This document shows, piece by piece, positions 1-6,615 of a DNA stretch of 34,450 nucleotides. The DNA is from Gammaproteobacteria bacterium (GTDB lineage: Bacteria > Pseudomonadota > Gammaproteobacteria > SZUA-152). Position 1 is the stretch's first letter, and every line of letters begins with the position of its first letter. The stretch spans positions 1 to 34,450 of the forward strand of contig JAKISS010000028.1 in the NCBI GenBank assembly GCA_021648485.1. The letters are read 5' to 3'. The notes under the pieces are model-generated. The model was not told where the DNA came from and did not search any database. It saw only the letters and a list, made by a program, of their open reading frames with translations. A program made the position numbers and the translations under genes.

Positions 1-2
1 GC

Positions 3-440
3 CAGACATTCAAACTGCCCGGCATGAAAATCCTGCAATTTGCCTTTGACGGCAACGCCGACAACCCCTACCTCCCGCACAACCACCAAACCCACAGCGT
101 CGTCTACACCGGCACCCACGACAACGATACGACCCTGTCCTGGTATGGAAACCTGTCCCGACCCGAACGCCAGCGACTAAGGGATTATCTGGGTTTTGAC
201 GTAGAAGCCAACAACATGCCCTGGCCACTGATACGCTGCGCCCTCGCCTCAGTCGCAGACATGGCAATCATACCCATGCAGGATGTACTCGGGCTCGGAG
301 AAGGAAACCGCATGAACCTGCCCGGCACCATCGACAACAATTGGCGCTGGCGCTTTCAATGGGCACAACTGCCTACAACACTGGCCGCACAACTGCACCA
401 CTTGAATGTGCTTTATGGGCGATGTGAGCATAAAGGGTGA
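3..440 (+). CDS. malQ: 4-alpha-glucanotransferase (MalQ), C-terminal part, cut by window edge
   Basis: The reading frame is open from the left edge and ends in TGA at 438-440, giving about 145 C-terminal residues. The conserved GMKILQFAF stretch, the VYTGTHDNDTT motif of the GH77 active-site region and the late NMPGTxxxNWRWR-like segment (here NLPGTIDNNWRWR) identify amylomaltase, which transfers glucan chains between maltodextrins in glycogen/maltodextrin metabolism in the cytoplasm. The first internal ATG (position 24) is not the start, because the conserved motif runs upstream of it. The rest of the gene lies outside the window. No clear terminator follows; repeat debris begins about 30 bp after the stop. 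Confidence 0.93.
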   Translation, partial: QTFKLPGMKILQFAFDGNADNPYLPHNHQTHSVVYTGTHDNDTTLSWYGNLSRPERQRLRDYLGFDVEANNMPWPLIRCALASVADMAIIPMQDVLGLGEGNRMNLPGTIDNNWRWRFQWAQLPTTLAAQLHHLNVLYGRCEHKG

Positions 441-468
441 ATGTGTATTTTTATGTGGGAATTGAGCG

Positions 469-495
469 CAACAAAAAGGACATCCATTTTAACTA
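469..495 (-). repeat. Dispersed GGACACCC-type repeat, copy 1
   Basis: Twenty-seven bases starting CAACAAAAAGGACA and ending CCATTTTAACTA recur at 643-669 with one mismatch. The reverse complement reads TAGTTAAAATGGGTGTCC, which resembles the TTAGTTTGGGTGTC repeats at 3440 and 20488. The copy sits directly against the conserved upstream block of a RAYT remnant, so it is probably an end sequence of that element. Confidence 0.75.
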
Positions 496-566
496 TTGAC
501 AATCCAACCCAACAAATCCGATACTCACCCCCAAGGAATCACACCACCGGTTAAAGGAGTTAACCA
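492..566 (+). repeat. Conserved upstream block of a RAYT-type element, copy A
   Basis: The block begins ACTATTGACAATCCAACCC and ends with the Shine-Dalgarno region TTAAAGGAGTTAACC just before an ATG. It is repeated at 3195-3267 with a few substitutions and small indels. Because the two copies share the leader but not the coding sequence beyond the ATG, they look like the 5' ends of two insertions that have lost their transposase genes. Confidence 0.75.
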
Positions 567-625
567 TGCCCAAACCCCGCTATGCCCAGGTCTCTCTGGA
601 ATTCACCCCCCTATTACCACTGCGA
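566..625 (+). pseudogene. 5' remnant of a REP-associated tyrosine transposase (RAYT / Y1 family)
   Basis: The ATG at 566 follows AAAGGAG at a good distance and encodes MPKPRYAQVSLEFTP. If one C is removed from the six-C run near 604-610, the frame continues YYHC. This gives the characteristic RAYT N-terminus (M-P-x-P-R ... S-L-x-x-T-P-Y-Y-H-C) of HUH/Y1 transposases. The sequence then leaves the family and runs into the second GGACACCC repeat, so well under a tenth of the gene remains. Frameshift and truncation are seen directly; the family assignment rests on the motif. Confidence 0.7.
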
Positions 626-642
626 CTGCGACAACAAAAAGC

Positions 643-669
643 CAACAAAAAGGACACCCATTTTAACTA
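643..669 (-). repeat. Dispersed GGACACCC-type repeat, copy 2
   Basis: This is the second copy of the 27-bp repeat at 469-495, differing at one base, in the same orientation. The two copies bracket the RAYT 5' remnant, consistent with an internal deletion that removed the transposase and left its flanks. Confidence 0.75.
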
Positions 670-815
670 CTGTATGTGAACGCATTTAACAATATGGTGT
701 TTTTTCATACAAAAACAGGGAGTTCGTAATTATGGTGCTGTTAGGGCAGTCAAGAATATAGTCTCACTCTTGTCTGCTTTTCAATTTAATGAGGCTAATT
801 ATTAGGAGAACATTT

Positions 816-1691
816 ATGAACAAGATGTCAAGCTTTCTCGCATTACTAGTTATGCTAGGGGTGCCACAAGTACTAATTGCAGCAACCGCTGTAATAAATG
901 ATGCTAATGGAACTGTTTATGAATTCAATTCACAGGTAGTACAAGACGTGGATTTGGTGCTTGTTAGCATATACGAGGTAGAAAATAGGGCACTGTATCC
1001 AGATAATATCGCAAATGTTGTAATCGAAAATGGTGGAGAAAAACCGATTGTGTTGGTTTTATCTTCATATGAACAAGTACATTGGGCTATTAATGTTACT
1101 GCTGGTGTGGAAATTAAGGAAGTCATATTGAATGGGTATTATGTACATGATTTCAGTGGAGTGAGCGCCTCAATTGTGACAAATAAAAGTGGGGTTGGTA
1201 ACTATCTTGGAGCCTGTGGTTACAGTTATCCTTATATCGGAGGAGGGTGTGACACAAATGTACTAATTGATGAAGTAGAAAACTTTACTGGTTTATCGCT
1301 TAATGTATTTGCTGGCAGTTATAAAGCAAGTGATTTTGCTATCACATCTGGTGGAACTCCACTGATTGACATTTCAAGTAATGCCGGTACTTTTATCGAA
1401 GGCGAAACCATAAATACAACTCTATCTATAAGTAATAGTGGAGGTCCAATAAATGCAGATATATGGGTAGCTCTGCAATTACCAAACGGCAGTCTCTATC
1501 ATCCTTATGGCAATCCAGCTTTAGCATGTAGTTTAATACCTTCGGGACAATTAGTTGCTGATCTACCATTGCTCAATTACACTTTTCCAGCCGGAAGTGA
1601 AGGCGAGTACATATGGTATGCGTCTATAAGTCCGTGCGATAGACCATACACTTCACACGCTAAGGATGTAGATACATTTGTCGTACAGTAG
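816..1691 (+). CDS. Exported protein of unknown function
   Basis: The gene encodes 291 residues from the ATG at 816, chosen over the in-frame ATG at 789 because AGGAGA lies 6-7 bases before it and the protein then begins with a clean signal peptide (MNKMSSFLALLVMLGVPQVLIA, cleavage near residue 22). The mature part is rich in Gly, Ser, Val and Ile, with a middle segment CGYSYPYIGGGCDTN whose two Cys could pair. The C-terminal ~115 residues look like an all-beta, Ig/CARDB-like domain with aligned strands and two more Cys. Base composition is clearly more A+T-rich than malQ or the urt genes, and the gene is isolated within repeat debris, which suggests acquisition. I do not recognise the family. 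Confidence 0.8.
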   Translation: MNKMSSFLALLVMLGVPQVLIAATAVINDANGTVYEFNSQVVQDVDLVLVSIYEVENRALYPDNIANVVIENGGEKPIVLVLSSYEQVHWAINVTAGVEIKEVILNGYYVHDFSGVSASIVTNKSGVGNYLGACGYSYPYIGGGCDTNVLIDEVENFTGLSLNVFAGSYKASDFAITSGGTPLIDISSNAGTFIEGETINTTLSISNSGGPINADIWVALQLPNGSLYHPYGNPALACSLIPSGQLVADLPLLNYTFPAGSEGEYIWYASISPCDRPYTSHAKDVDTFVVQ

Positions 1692-1751
1692 TACTCTTTA
1701 GCAAAATTCCCTAATCGGGTAGCCAAGGGCCTCTAACCCTCAGCCCCCACA

Positions 1752-1783
1752 ACACCCTGCATGCGGCTCCGCACAGGGTGTTT
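1752..1783 (+). terminator. Compound hairpin downstream of the exported-protein gene
   Basis: ACACCCTG at 1752-1759 pairs with CAGGGTGT at 1774-1781, and the inner GCGG/CCGC pair extends the stem. It ends in only three T, so it could be a terminator for the gene ending at 1691 or part of a mobile-element RNA structure. Confidence 0.45.
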
Positions 1784-1811
1784 CCCAAAGATGTTCCTAA
1801 TCAAGGAATAT

Positions 1812-1897
1812 GGGGTCAGTTCTCTCACAAAGCAACAAAGGGGTCGGAGCCCTTTAATGAGTCATTTGATGAGCCGGGTTATTAAGAGTTCTGACCC
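1812..1897. repeat. REP-like GGGTC palindrome cluster
   Basis: GGGGTCAG begins at 1812, GGGGTCGGAGCCCTTTAATG at 1840, and the inverted partner TTATTAAGAGTTCTGACCC lies at 1879-1897. The last is repeated as TTATTAAGGGCTCTGACCC at 2437-2455. The 1840 and 1879 copies face each other and can fold into a long imperfect hairpin. Such GGGTC-tipped palindromes are the kind of element mobilised by RAYT transposases, remnants of which lie nearby. Confidence 0.55.
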
Positions 1898-1943
1898 GAG
1901 TGGCACTTACTTAACTGTAAGCGATTGGCCCCATAACTAAAAA

Positions 1944-2006
1944 AGGCTGTCCTGAATGGTAAGATGGTAATCACCAAACCACCACTTACCCACCAAAGGA
2001 CAGCCT
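1944..2006 (+). promoter_or_regulatory. RBS-sequestering hairpin at the left end of the IS4 remnant
   Basis: AGGCTGTCCT at 1944-1953 is a perfect 10-base complement of AGGACAGCCT at 1997-2006, which contains the transposase Shine-Dalgarno AAAGGA (1995-2000). Inner segments GGTAAG (1958-1963) and CTTACC (1985-1990) also pair. A transcript reading in from outside would fold and hide the RBS, a strategy known from IS10 and IS50. Pairing is seen; function is inferred. Confidence 0.5.
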
Positions 2007-2008
2007 CA

Positions 2009-2443
2009 ATGAATCGTACCTGCCGCACGATAACACCTCAACAAAAACGCATTCGCCGGCACGCAACGAATAGCGACTCTTTCCGTTTTTTCAATCTTCT
2101 CACCAGTCCCGAATTGTTGGATCAGATCGAATCGCTGTTACCGGAGCATCGGGAAAGGTTGTTTCCACTGACAGAGACGCTGTCAATGTTTCTGACGCAA
2201 GCCTTGAGTGCAGATCGTTCGTGCCAACGGACAGTGAATGAGGCAGCGGTCAAACGATTAACAAGCGGGCTGCCGGATTGCAGCACGCATACCGGGGCCT
2301 ATTGCCGAGCCCTACAGCGATTACCGGTGGAAATGCCCTCGGCGCGCGTTCGCCACACCGGCCGGTTGATGGCGAGACAAACACCGGACGCGTGGCATTG
2401 GCAAGGACGACCGGTACGATTGGTGGATGGCACGGATTATTAA
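2009..2443 (+). pseudogene. IS4-family transposase, 3'-truncated
   Basis: From the ATG at 2009 (AAAGGA eight bases upstream) about 144 residues are encoded, where IS4-family transposases usually have over 400. The N-terminal segment FFNLLTSPELLDQIESLLPE, the HRERLFPLTETLSMF stretch and the final WQGRPVRLVDGT are typical. The D of VDGT is the first Asp of the DDE triad. The frame breaks immediately after VDGT, where the sequence changes into the GGGTC palindrome at 2437, so the second D and E and the right end are gone. The product cannot be catalytic. An in-frame ATG at 1964 lies inside the regulatory hairpin and is unlikely to be used. Confidence 0.85.
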
Positions 2444-2456
2444 GGGCTCTGACCCC
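2437..2456 (+). repeat. REP-like GGGTC palindrome arm truncating the IS4 gene
   Basis: TTATTAAGGGCTCTGACCCC begins within a few bases of the last recognisable transposase codon and matches the copy at 1879-1897 with two differences. The two copies are in direct orientation and flank the IS remnant. Confidence 0.55.
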
Positions 2457-2527
2457 TTAAATTTCCTGGAATATTTGACGTAATTACATTATAATTACGC
2501 TTGTCCCTAGATCGGAGAGGATGGAAA

Positions 2528-2782
2528 ATGGCTTATTTAGTTAAAATCGGAAATTCTCAAGGTATTAGAATCCCCAAGCCTTTGGTTGAGCAGGCTCACC
2601 TGGAAGGAAAAGAGCTTAAGTTACAGTTGGTTAGTGAGGGTTTGCTTATTACGCCCGAACAAGAAGCTAGAGATGGGTGGAAAGAAGCAATAGAAGGAGT
2701 CATTGCGGCTCAAGGTCAAGAAGCACTTGATAGTGAATGGCTAGATACCTCCTTAGCTTCAGATGATGAGCTGGAATGGTGA
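2528..2782 (+). CDS. MazE-like antitoxin, AbrB/SpoVT-type DNA-binding domain
   Basis: The protein has 84 residues from the ATG at 2528, preceded by GGAGAGG. The in-frame ATG at 2501 has no such site and would add residues the family lacks. The N-terminus LVKIGNSQGIRIPKPLVEQA is the swapped-hairpin AbrB fold found in MazE antitoxins, which bind their own promoter as dimers. The acidic C-terminal tail (DSEWLDTSLASDDELEW) is the usual toxin-wrapping segment. The stop codon overlaps the next start (TGATG). It should neutralise the adjacent toxin and autorepress the pair. The setting among element remnants is typical of a mobile stabilisation module. Confidence 0.9.
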   Translation: MAYLVKIGNSQGIRIPKPLVEQAHLEGKELKLQLVSEGLLITPEQEARDGWKEAIEGVIAAQGQEALDSEWLDTSLASDDELEW

Positions 2783-3099
2783 TGGTAGAACGATTTGATA
2801 TATGGCTCGTTGATCTCAACCCTACGAAGGGACGAGAAATCAATAAGACACGGCCTTGTATTGTGATATCTCCAAATGAAATGTCAGCATTGTCTACGGT
2901 ACTCATGGCTCCAATGACAACAAAGGGCTTTGAATTTCCTTGTCGTGTTAAGTGCAGATTTAAAGGGAAAAGCGGGCTTATTTTGCTTGATCAAATTAGA
3001 GCCGTAGATAAATCTAGACTAGTAAAAAAGTTGGGAATAATTAGCGCTAAAACACAGGTAGAGTTGTGTTCTTGCTTACAGGAAATGTTTGAACATTAA
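2782..3099 (+). CDS. MazF/PemK-type endoribonuclease toxin
   Basis: The gene encodes 105 residues from the ATG overlapping the antitoxin stop; an ATG two codons earlier (2776) is also possible. The motif order matches PemK/MazF: RFDIWLVDLNPTKGREINKTRP (beta hairpin plus the catalytic-region Arg), CIVIS, MAPMTTKG (the conserved Thr) and GLILLDQIRAVDKSRL. Family members cleave mRNA at short sequence motifs and form dimers neutralised by MazE-like partners. The length is normal and no key residue appears lost, so the toxin is likely intact. The cognate cleavage motif cannot be told from sequence. Confidence 0.9.
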   Translation: MVERFDIWLVDLNPTKGREINKTRPCIVISPNEMSALSTVLMAPMTTKGFEFPCRVKCRFKGKSGLILLDQIRAVDKSRLVKKLGIISAKTQVELCSCLQEMFEH

Positions 3100-3194
3100 A
3101 ACAGCTAACAAAAGAGGAAGAAAAGGGGTCATTGCTTGATATTACACTTCAGCATCGCCCTTTTCCGCTAACGGCTAAACGAGCATCCCATCTT

Positions 3195-3267
3195 ACTATT
3201 GACAATCCAACCCAACAAACCCGATACTTTCCCCGCAAGGAATCCCACTGGTTAAAGGAGTTAACCA
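3195..3267 (+). repeat. Conserved upstream block of a RAYT-type element, copy B
   Basis: This copy of 492-566 carries the same ACTATTGACAATCCAACCC opening and the same GGTTAAAGGAGTTAACCA end. It diverges exactly where copy A has its start codon, so no transposase coding sequence survives. A small hairpin (CGCTT/AAGCG, 3269-3282) follows. Confidence 0.72.
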
Positions 3268-3269
3268 GC

Positions 3270-3837
3270 GCTTAGCAAAGCGTTAGTTTTATTGTAACCG
3301 TTCACGGATTTTTGGAAATGGCAATTTCATCCGGACAGTTTAATTCGACATCGACATTAAAATAGATTGGATCATCCGGTATCAGGTAATAGTTTTGAAG
3401 TAGCCTGTAACGCTGGATTGTGATTGTTATTTTTCCTTCTTCTTAGCTTGGGTGTCTTTTTTATTCCTCTTTTTTTATTCCCTTCGATAACCATAAAAGA
3501 CCGATCAATTTTCCCTGACAGTAGATATTGAGGGGGGGCTATTTTATCCAAACCCGATTTCCGGAACGTTGCCCATTTCAACACAACATTCCGGCACTCT
3601 CATGCACAAGCCCTTCCCTCTCCCTCGCCTCCACAGCGTTACAAATTTCTTGCGCGTTTATACCACTCTTTTTCAAGAACCCCCTGCGCATTGGTATTTT
3701 TCACGTAAAACAGATCTCTTTTTGTATACTTCGCAGGTTTATGAAATAACATCGGTGCATGCGCTTCATCCTTCATCCCTATCTTCTCCTCTCAAGGGGT
3801 GAAATGCTGAAAACATTTATTAACATGATGATCACAC
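3270..3837. other. Gene-free stretch between the toxin-antitoxin/RAYT debris and the urt operon
   Basis: I find no convincing gene here: short open frames at 3372-3802 on both strands lack family features and ribosome sites. It contains the GGGTGTC repeat at 3440 and T-rich runs. A TATACT box at 3725-3730 could be a -10 element but has no good -35 partner. Confidence 0.5.
3440..3462 (+). repeat. Dispersed TTAGYTTGGGTGTC repeat, copy 1
   Basis: TTCTTAGCTTGGGTGTC followed by T6 recurs at 20488-20510 with one base changed. It is related to the reverse complement of the 469 and 643 repeats (AAAATGGGTGTCC). Confidence 0.6.
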
Positions 3838-3857
3838 TATACGTCATTTGACGTATA
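3838..3857. promoter_or_regulatory. Perfect 9+2+9 palindrome upstream of the urea-uptake operon
   Basis: TATACGTCATTTGACGTATA is perfectly self-complementary around a 2-base centre and lies about 145 bp before the porin start. Its symmetry suggests a dimeric regulator operator. It does not match the GCAC-N7-GTGC sites seen upstream of the nitrate genes, so a different regulator is implied. Confidence 0.45.
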
Positions 3858-3874
3858 CCCCTGTGCCACATGAC

Positions 3875-3941
3875 GGATTCTACCTTGCTCAGTGCGTCTA
3901 TAAACTCGGGTTATGGGAAAGCTGTCTGGGCGTGTTCCTGC
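3875..3941 (+). promoter_or_regulatory. Two weak sigma-54-like promoter candidates for the urt operon
   Basis: CGGATTCTACCTTGCT (GG 3875-3876, GC 3887-3888) and TGGGCGTGTTCCTGCTT (GG 3928-3929, GC 3940-3941) both keep the invariant GG-N10-GC spacing. Both match the -24 box poorly. Either is plausible given nitrogen control of urea uptake, but neither is strong, and no NtrC-like site was found upstream. Confidence 0.25.
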
Positions 3942-4001
3942 TTGTTTTCCCGGAACCCTTGTTTTGACCTTTAACCGGCCACTGGCCTCAGGAAATTGGA
4001 T

Positions 4002-5150
4002 ATGCAAAAGAAAAACATCGCCGGGAAGTCGCTGCTGTTGGGCAGTTTACTTGCCGCAAGTAGTGCTGCACCTGTTTTGGCTGGCGGTAAGATCGCCATT
4101 GATGATACCCGCTGGATCAGTGTAGGTGCCGGTATTCGCACCTCTATCGCTTCAGTGAGTGATGCTGCGCCCGATGGCAGCAGCAGTGCCAGTAATTTTA
4201 ATCTGGAAAATATGCGTTTGTATATTTCCGGGCAGGCAACGAAAGATTTCAAGTTTTATTTTGGCACTGACAGAATGTGGGATGGTGAATACGGTGTACT
4301 GGATGCCATTATTCAGTATGAGCCTGGTAAGGCATTCAATGTGTGGATGGGGCGTATGTTGACGCCAGCGGATCGCATTGAAATGAACGGACCGTTTTAC
4401 AGTTTGACTTGGGGCCAATACACCGTTCCCCTTTACCCGTCCGATAATGATATTGGTAACGGTGCCAATGGCGGCGCGGGTACTTATGGTCGTGACGAAG
4501 GTGTCACGGCCTGGGGTGCGCTGGGTAAGTTCCAGTACGCAGTCGGTATTTTTGATGGTTATAACGGTGATGAGAATCAGAGTGATGCACCGTTGTTCGC
4601 GGCCCGCTTTGCTTACAATCTCCTCAACATGGAAGAAAATCCTGGTTATTACACCAGCAGTACTTATTTTGGTAAAGGTGGCGATATCCTGACGCTGGCC
4701 ATTTCTGCCCAGTCGCAGGATGATGGTTATGGCACGGTTACTCAGTCGGGTTCGTTCACGGGTTATGCCATTGATGGTTTGTTTGAGAAGCCTTTGGGCG
4801 GTGGTGCGGCGGTAACAGTTGAGGCGGAATACAAGTCTTTTGAGGTGTCTACGGATGCGGCAACGCCTGTCTTTTCGATGTTTGATGGTGAGGCTTATTT
4901 TGCCAGTGCCGCTTATTTGCTCGGCAACACCGGCGGTTCAGGTATGTATCAGCCTTATGTGCGTTATACCGAAAACAGCCCTTCGGTCGGTGACAGCAGT
5001 TCACTCACTGAAGTCGGCGTGAATTACATCGTCTCCGGCCAAAACCTCAAGTTAAATCTGAACTTTACCACGGGTGATGCTAATGCCAGCGGTGCCAAAG
5101 CGGCTACCGATGTTGATGCCATTACCTTCGGTATGCAATTCCAGATTTAA
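4002..5150 (+). CDS. Outer-membrane porin linked to urea uptake
   Basis: The gene encodes 382 residues from the ATG at 4002 (GGAAA about 9 bases upstream; the in-frame TTG at 3996 is less likely). It opens with a signal peptide MQKKNIAGKSLLLGSLLAAS ending near VLAGG. The remainder alternates short polar turns rich in Gly, Asn, Ser and Asp with aromatic amphipathic strands, for example FKFYFGTDRMWDGEYG and YQPYVRYTENSPSVG. It ends in ITFGMQFQI, close to the aromatic-terminated last strand of trimeric porins. I infer a beta-barrel in the phosphate-selective/FmdC-like porin group. It sits 33 bp before urtA, so it probably lets urea or short amides cross the outer membrane. The substrate is inferred only from this context. 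Confidence 0.82.
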   Translation: MQKKNIAGKSLLLGSLLAASSAAPVLAGGKIAIDDTRWISVGAGIRTSIASVSDAAPDGSSSASNFNLENMRLYISGQATKDFKFYFGTDRMWDGEYGVLDAIIQYEPGKAFNVWMGRMLTPADRIEMNGPFYSLTWGQYTVPLYPSDNDIGNGANGGAGTYGRDEGVTAWGALGKFQYAVGIFDGYNGDENQSDAPLFAARFAYNLLNMEENPGYYTSSTYFGKGGDILTLAISAQSQDDGYGTVTQSGSFTGYAIDGLFEKPLGGGAAVTVEAEYKSFEVSTDAATPVFSMFDGEAYFASAAYLLGNTGGSGMYQPYVRYTENSPSVGDSSSLTEVGVNYIVSGQNLKLNLNFTTGDANASGAKAATDVDAITFGMQFQI

Positions 5151-5183
5151 GTTTCACTTGGATTTTAAAAAACAGGAGAGTTA

Positions 5184-6482
5184 ATGATGATAAAAACAAA
5201 ACTGAAAAAACTGGCCATTGCGGCAGCAGTCACCACGGCATCACTGGCCAGTACGGGGCTGGCCTGGGCGGAGGAGACGATCAAGGTGGGTGTGTTGCAT
5301 TCATTGTCCGGCACTATGGCCATTTCAGAAACCACTTTGAAAGATACGATGCTGATGCTCATTGAGGAGCAAAATAAAAAAGGTGGCGTGTTGGGTAAAA
5401 AGCTTGAGGCGGTGGTGGTGGATCCGGCCTCTAACTGGCCGCTGTTTGCAGAAAAGGCCCGTGAGTTGATTTCCAAAAACAAGACCGATGTGGTGTTTGG
5501 TTGCTGGACTTCTGTGTCTCGTAAATCCGTGTTGCCGGTTTTTGAGGAACTCAACAGTATTCTGTTTTACCCGGTGCAATATGAAGGTGAAGAATCTTCG
5601 AAAAACGTATTTTACACCGGTGCGGCACCGAATCAGCAGGCCGTTCCCGCTGTTGATTATTTAATGAATGATATTGGTGTTAAACGCTGGGTATTGGCCG
5701 GTACGGATTATGTATATCCACGCACCACCAACAAAATTCTTAAGGCTTATCTCATTACGAAGGGCGTTAAGGAAAAAGATATCATGATTAATTATACGCC
5801 GTTTGGTCATTCAGACTGGCAGTCGATTGTTTCTGATATTAAAAAATTCGGCAGCGCAGGCAAGAAAACGGCGGTGGTTTCTACCATTAATGGTGATGCC
5901 AATATTCCTTTCTACAAGGAGTTAGGTAACCAGGGAATTTCTGCGGAAGATATTCCGGTCATTGCTTTTTCTGTGGGTGAGGAAGAGCTTTCCGGTTTGG
6001 ATACAAAGCCGTTGGTGGGTCATTTGGCGGCATGGAATTATTTCATGAGTGTTGAATCGGATGAAAACGAGGAGTTCATTGATGCCTGGAAGGCATTCAT
6101 CAAAAACAAAGACCGTGTAACCAATGATCCTATGGAAGCGCATTATATCGGTTTTAATATGTGGGTGAAGGCGGTTGAAAAAGCCGGTACGACTGATCCT
6201 TCTGCGGTGCAGAAAGCATTAATCGGTGTCAGTGTGCCGAATCTGTCGGGCGGTTATTCGGCAATGATGCCGAATCATCACATTACCAAGCCAGTATTAA
6301 TTGGTGAGATTCAGAAGGATGGCCAGTTTGATATCGTCTGGGAGACATCGGGTCTGGTGGCGGGTGATGCCTGGTCGGATTATTTGCCGGGCTCCAAAGA
6401 TATGATTGCTGACTGGCGTTCGCCATTGTCTTGCGGTAGTTACAATGTCAAAACGAAAAAGTGCAGTGGTCAAAATTATTGA
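5184..6482 (+). CDS. urtA: Urea ABC transporter, periplasmic substrate-binding protein UrtA
   Basis: The product has 432 residues. The start is the first of two adjacent ATGs behind AGGAG. A signal peptide runs to about residue 29 (GLAWA/EE), and the mature protein starts IKVGVLHSLSGTMAISE, the standard opening of the branched-chain amino acid/amide-binding (Peripla_BP_5) family. Characteristic UrtA stretches include FGCWTSVSRKSVLPVFE, LFYPVQYEGEESS and GHLAAWNYFMS. The length is normal for UrtA. It captures urea (or short-chain amides) in the periplasm for UrtBC. It lies between the porin and urtB, with a strong hairpin in the downstream gap that may keep urtA mRNA more abundant than the membrane genes. 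Confidence 0.95.
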   Translation: MMIKTKLKKLAIAAAVTTASLASTGLAWAEETIKVGVLHSLSGTMAISETTLKDTMLMLIEEQNKKGGVLGKKLEAVVVDPASNWPLFAEKARELISKNKTDVVFGCWTSVSRKSVLPVFEELNSILFYPVQYEGEESSKNVFYTGAAPNQQAVPAVDYLMNDIGVKRWVLAGTDYVYPRTTNKILKAYLITKGVKEKDIMINYTPFGHSDWQSIVSDIKKFGSAGKKTAVVSTINGDANIPFYKELGNQGISAEDIPVIAFSVGEEELSGLDTKPLVGHLAAWNYFMSVESDENEEFIDAWKAFIKNKDRVTNDPMEAHYIGFNMWVKAVEKAGTTDPSAVQKALIGVSVPNLSGGYSAMMPNHHITKPVLIGEIQKDGQFDIVWETSGLVAGDAWSDYLPGSKDMIADWRSPLSCGSYNVKTKKCSGQNY

Positions 6483-6522
6483 TCCGTATTTTTCCTGATG
6501 TAAATAACAACAATTATCTCCC

Positions 6523-6552
6523 CCGCCATACCGACCTTCGCCGGTATGGCGG
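6523..6552 (+). terminator. Intercistronic hairpin between urtA and urtB
   Basis: CCGCCATACCG at 6523-6533 and CGGTATGGCGG at 6542-6552 form a perfect 11-bp stem with an 8-base loop. No U-run follows, so it is more likely an mRNA-stabilising or partial-attenuation structure (or a REP-like unit) than a full terminator. Confidence 0.6.
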
Positions 6553-6615
6553 TGAAGAGTTAATGAAACAGCAGTCATACTTTTGTTTTCCGGTTTATTT
6601 TAAGTGAGCGCACAC

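Noticed and set aside
1720-1790. Possible group II intron or retroelement fragment suggested by the CACCCTGCATGCGGCTCCGCACAGGGTG hairpin region
   Set aside because: No reverse transcriptase frame, no domain V or VI structure and no intron boundaries were found; treated only as a hairpin.
3528-3802. Two overlapping plus-strand open frames of 73 and 77 codons upstream of the porin
   Set aside because: No ribosome sites, no signal or domain, composition unlike the neighbouring genes, and they lie where regulatory DNA of the urt operon is expected.
3838-3857. Palindrome upstream of urt as an NtrC site
   Set aside because: It lacks the GCAC-N7-GTGC half-sites present in the nirB/transporter region.
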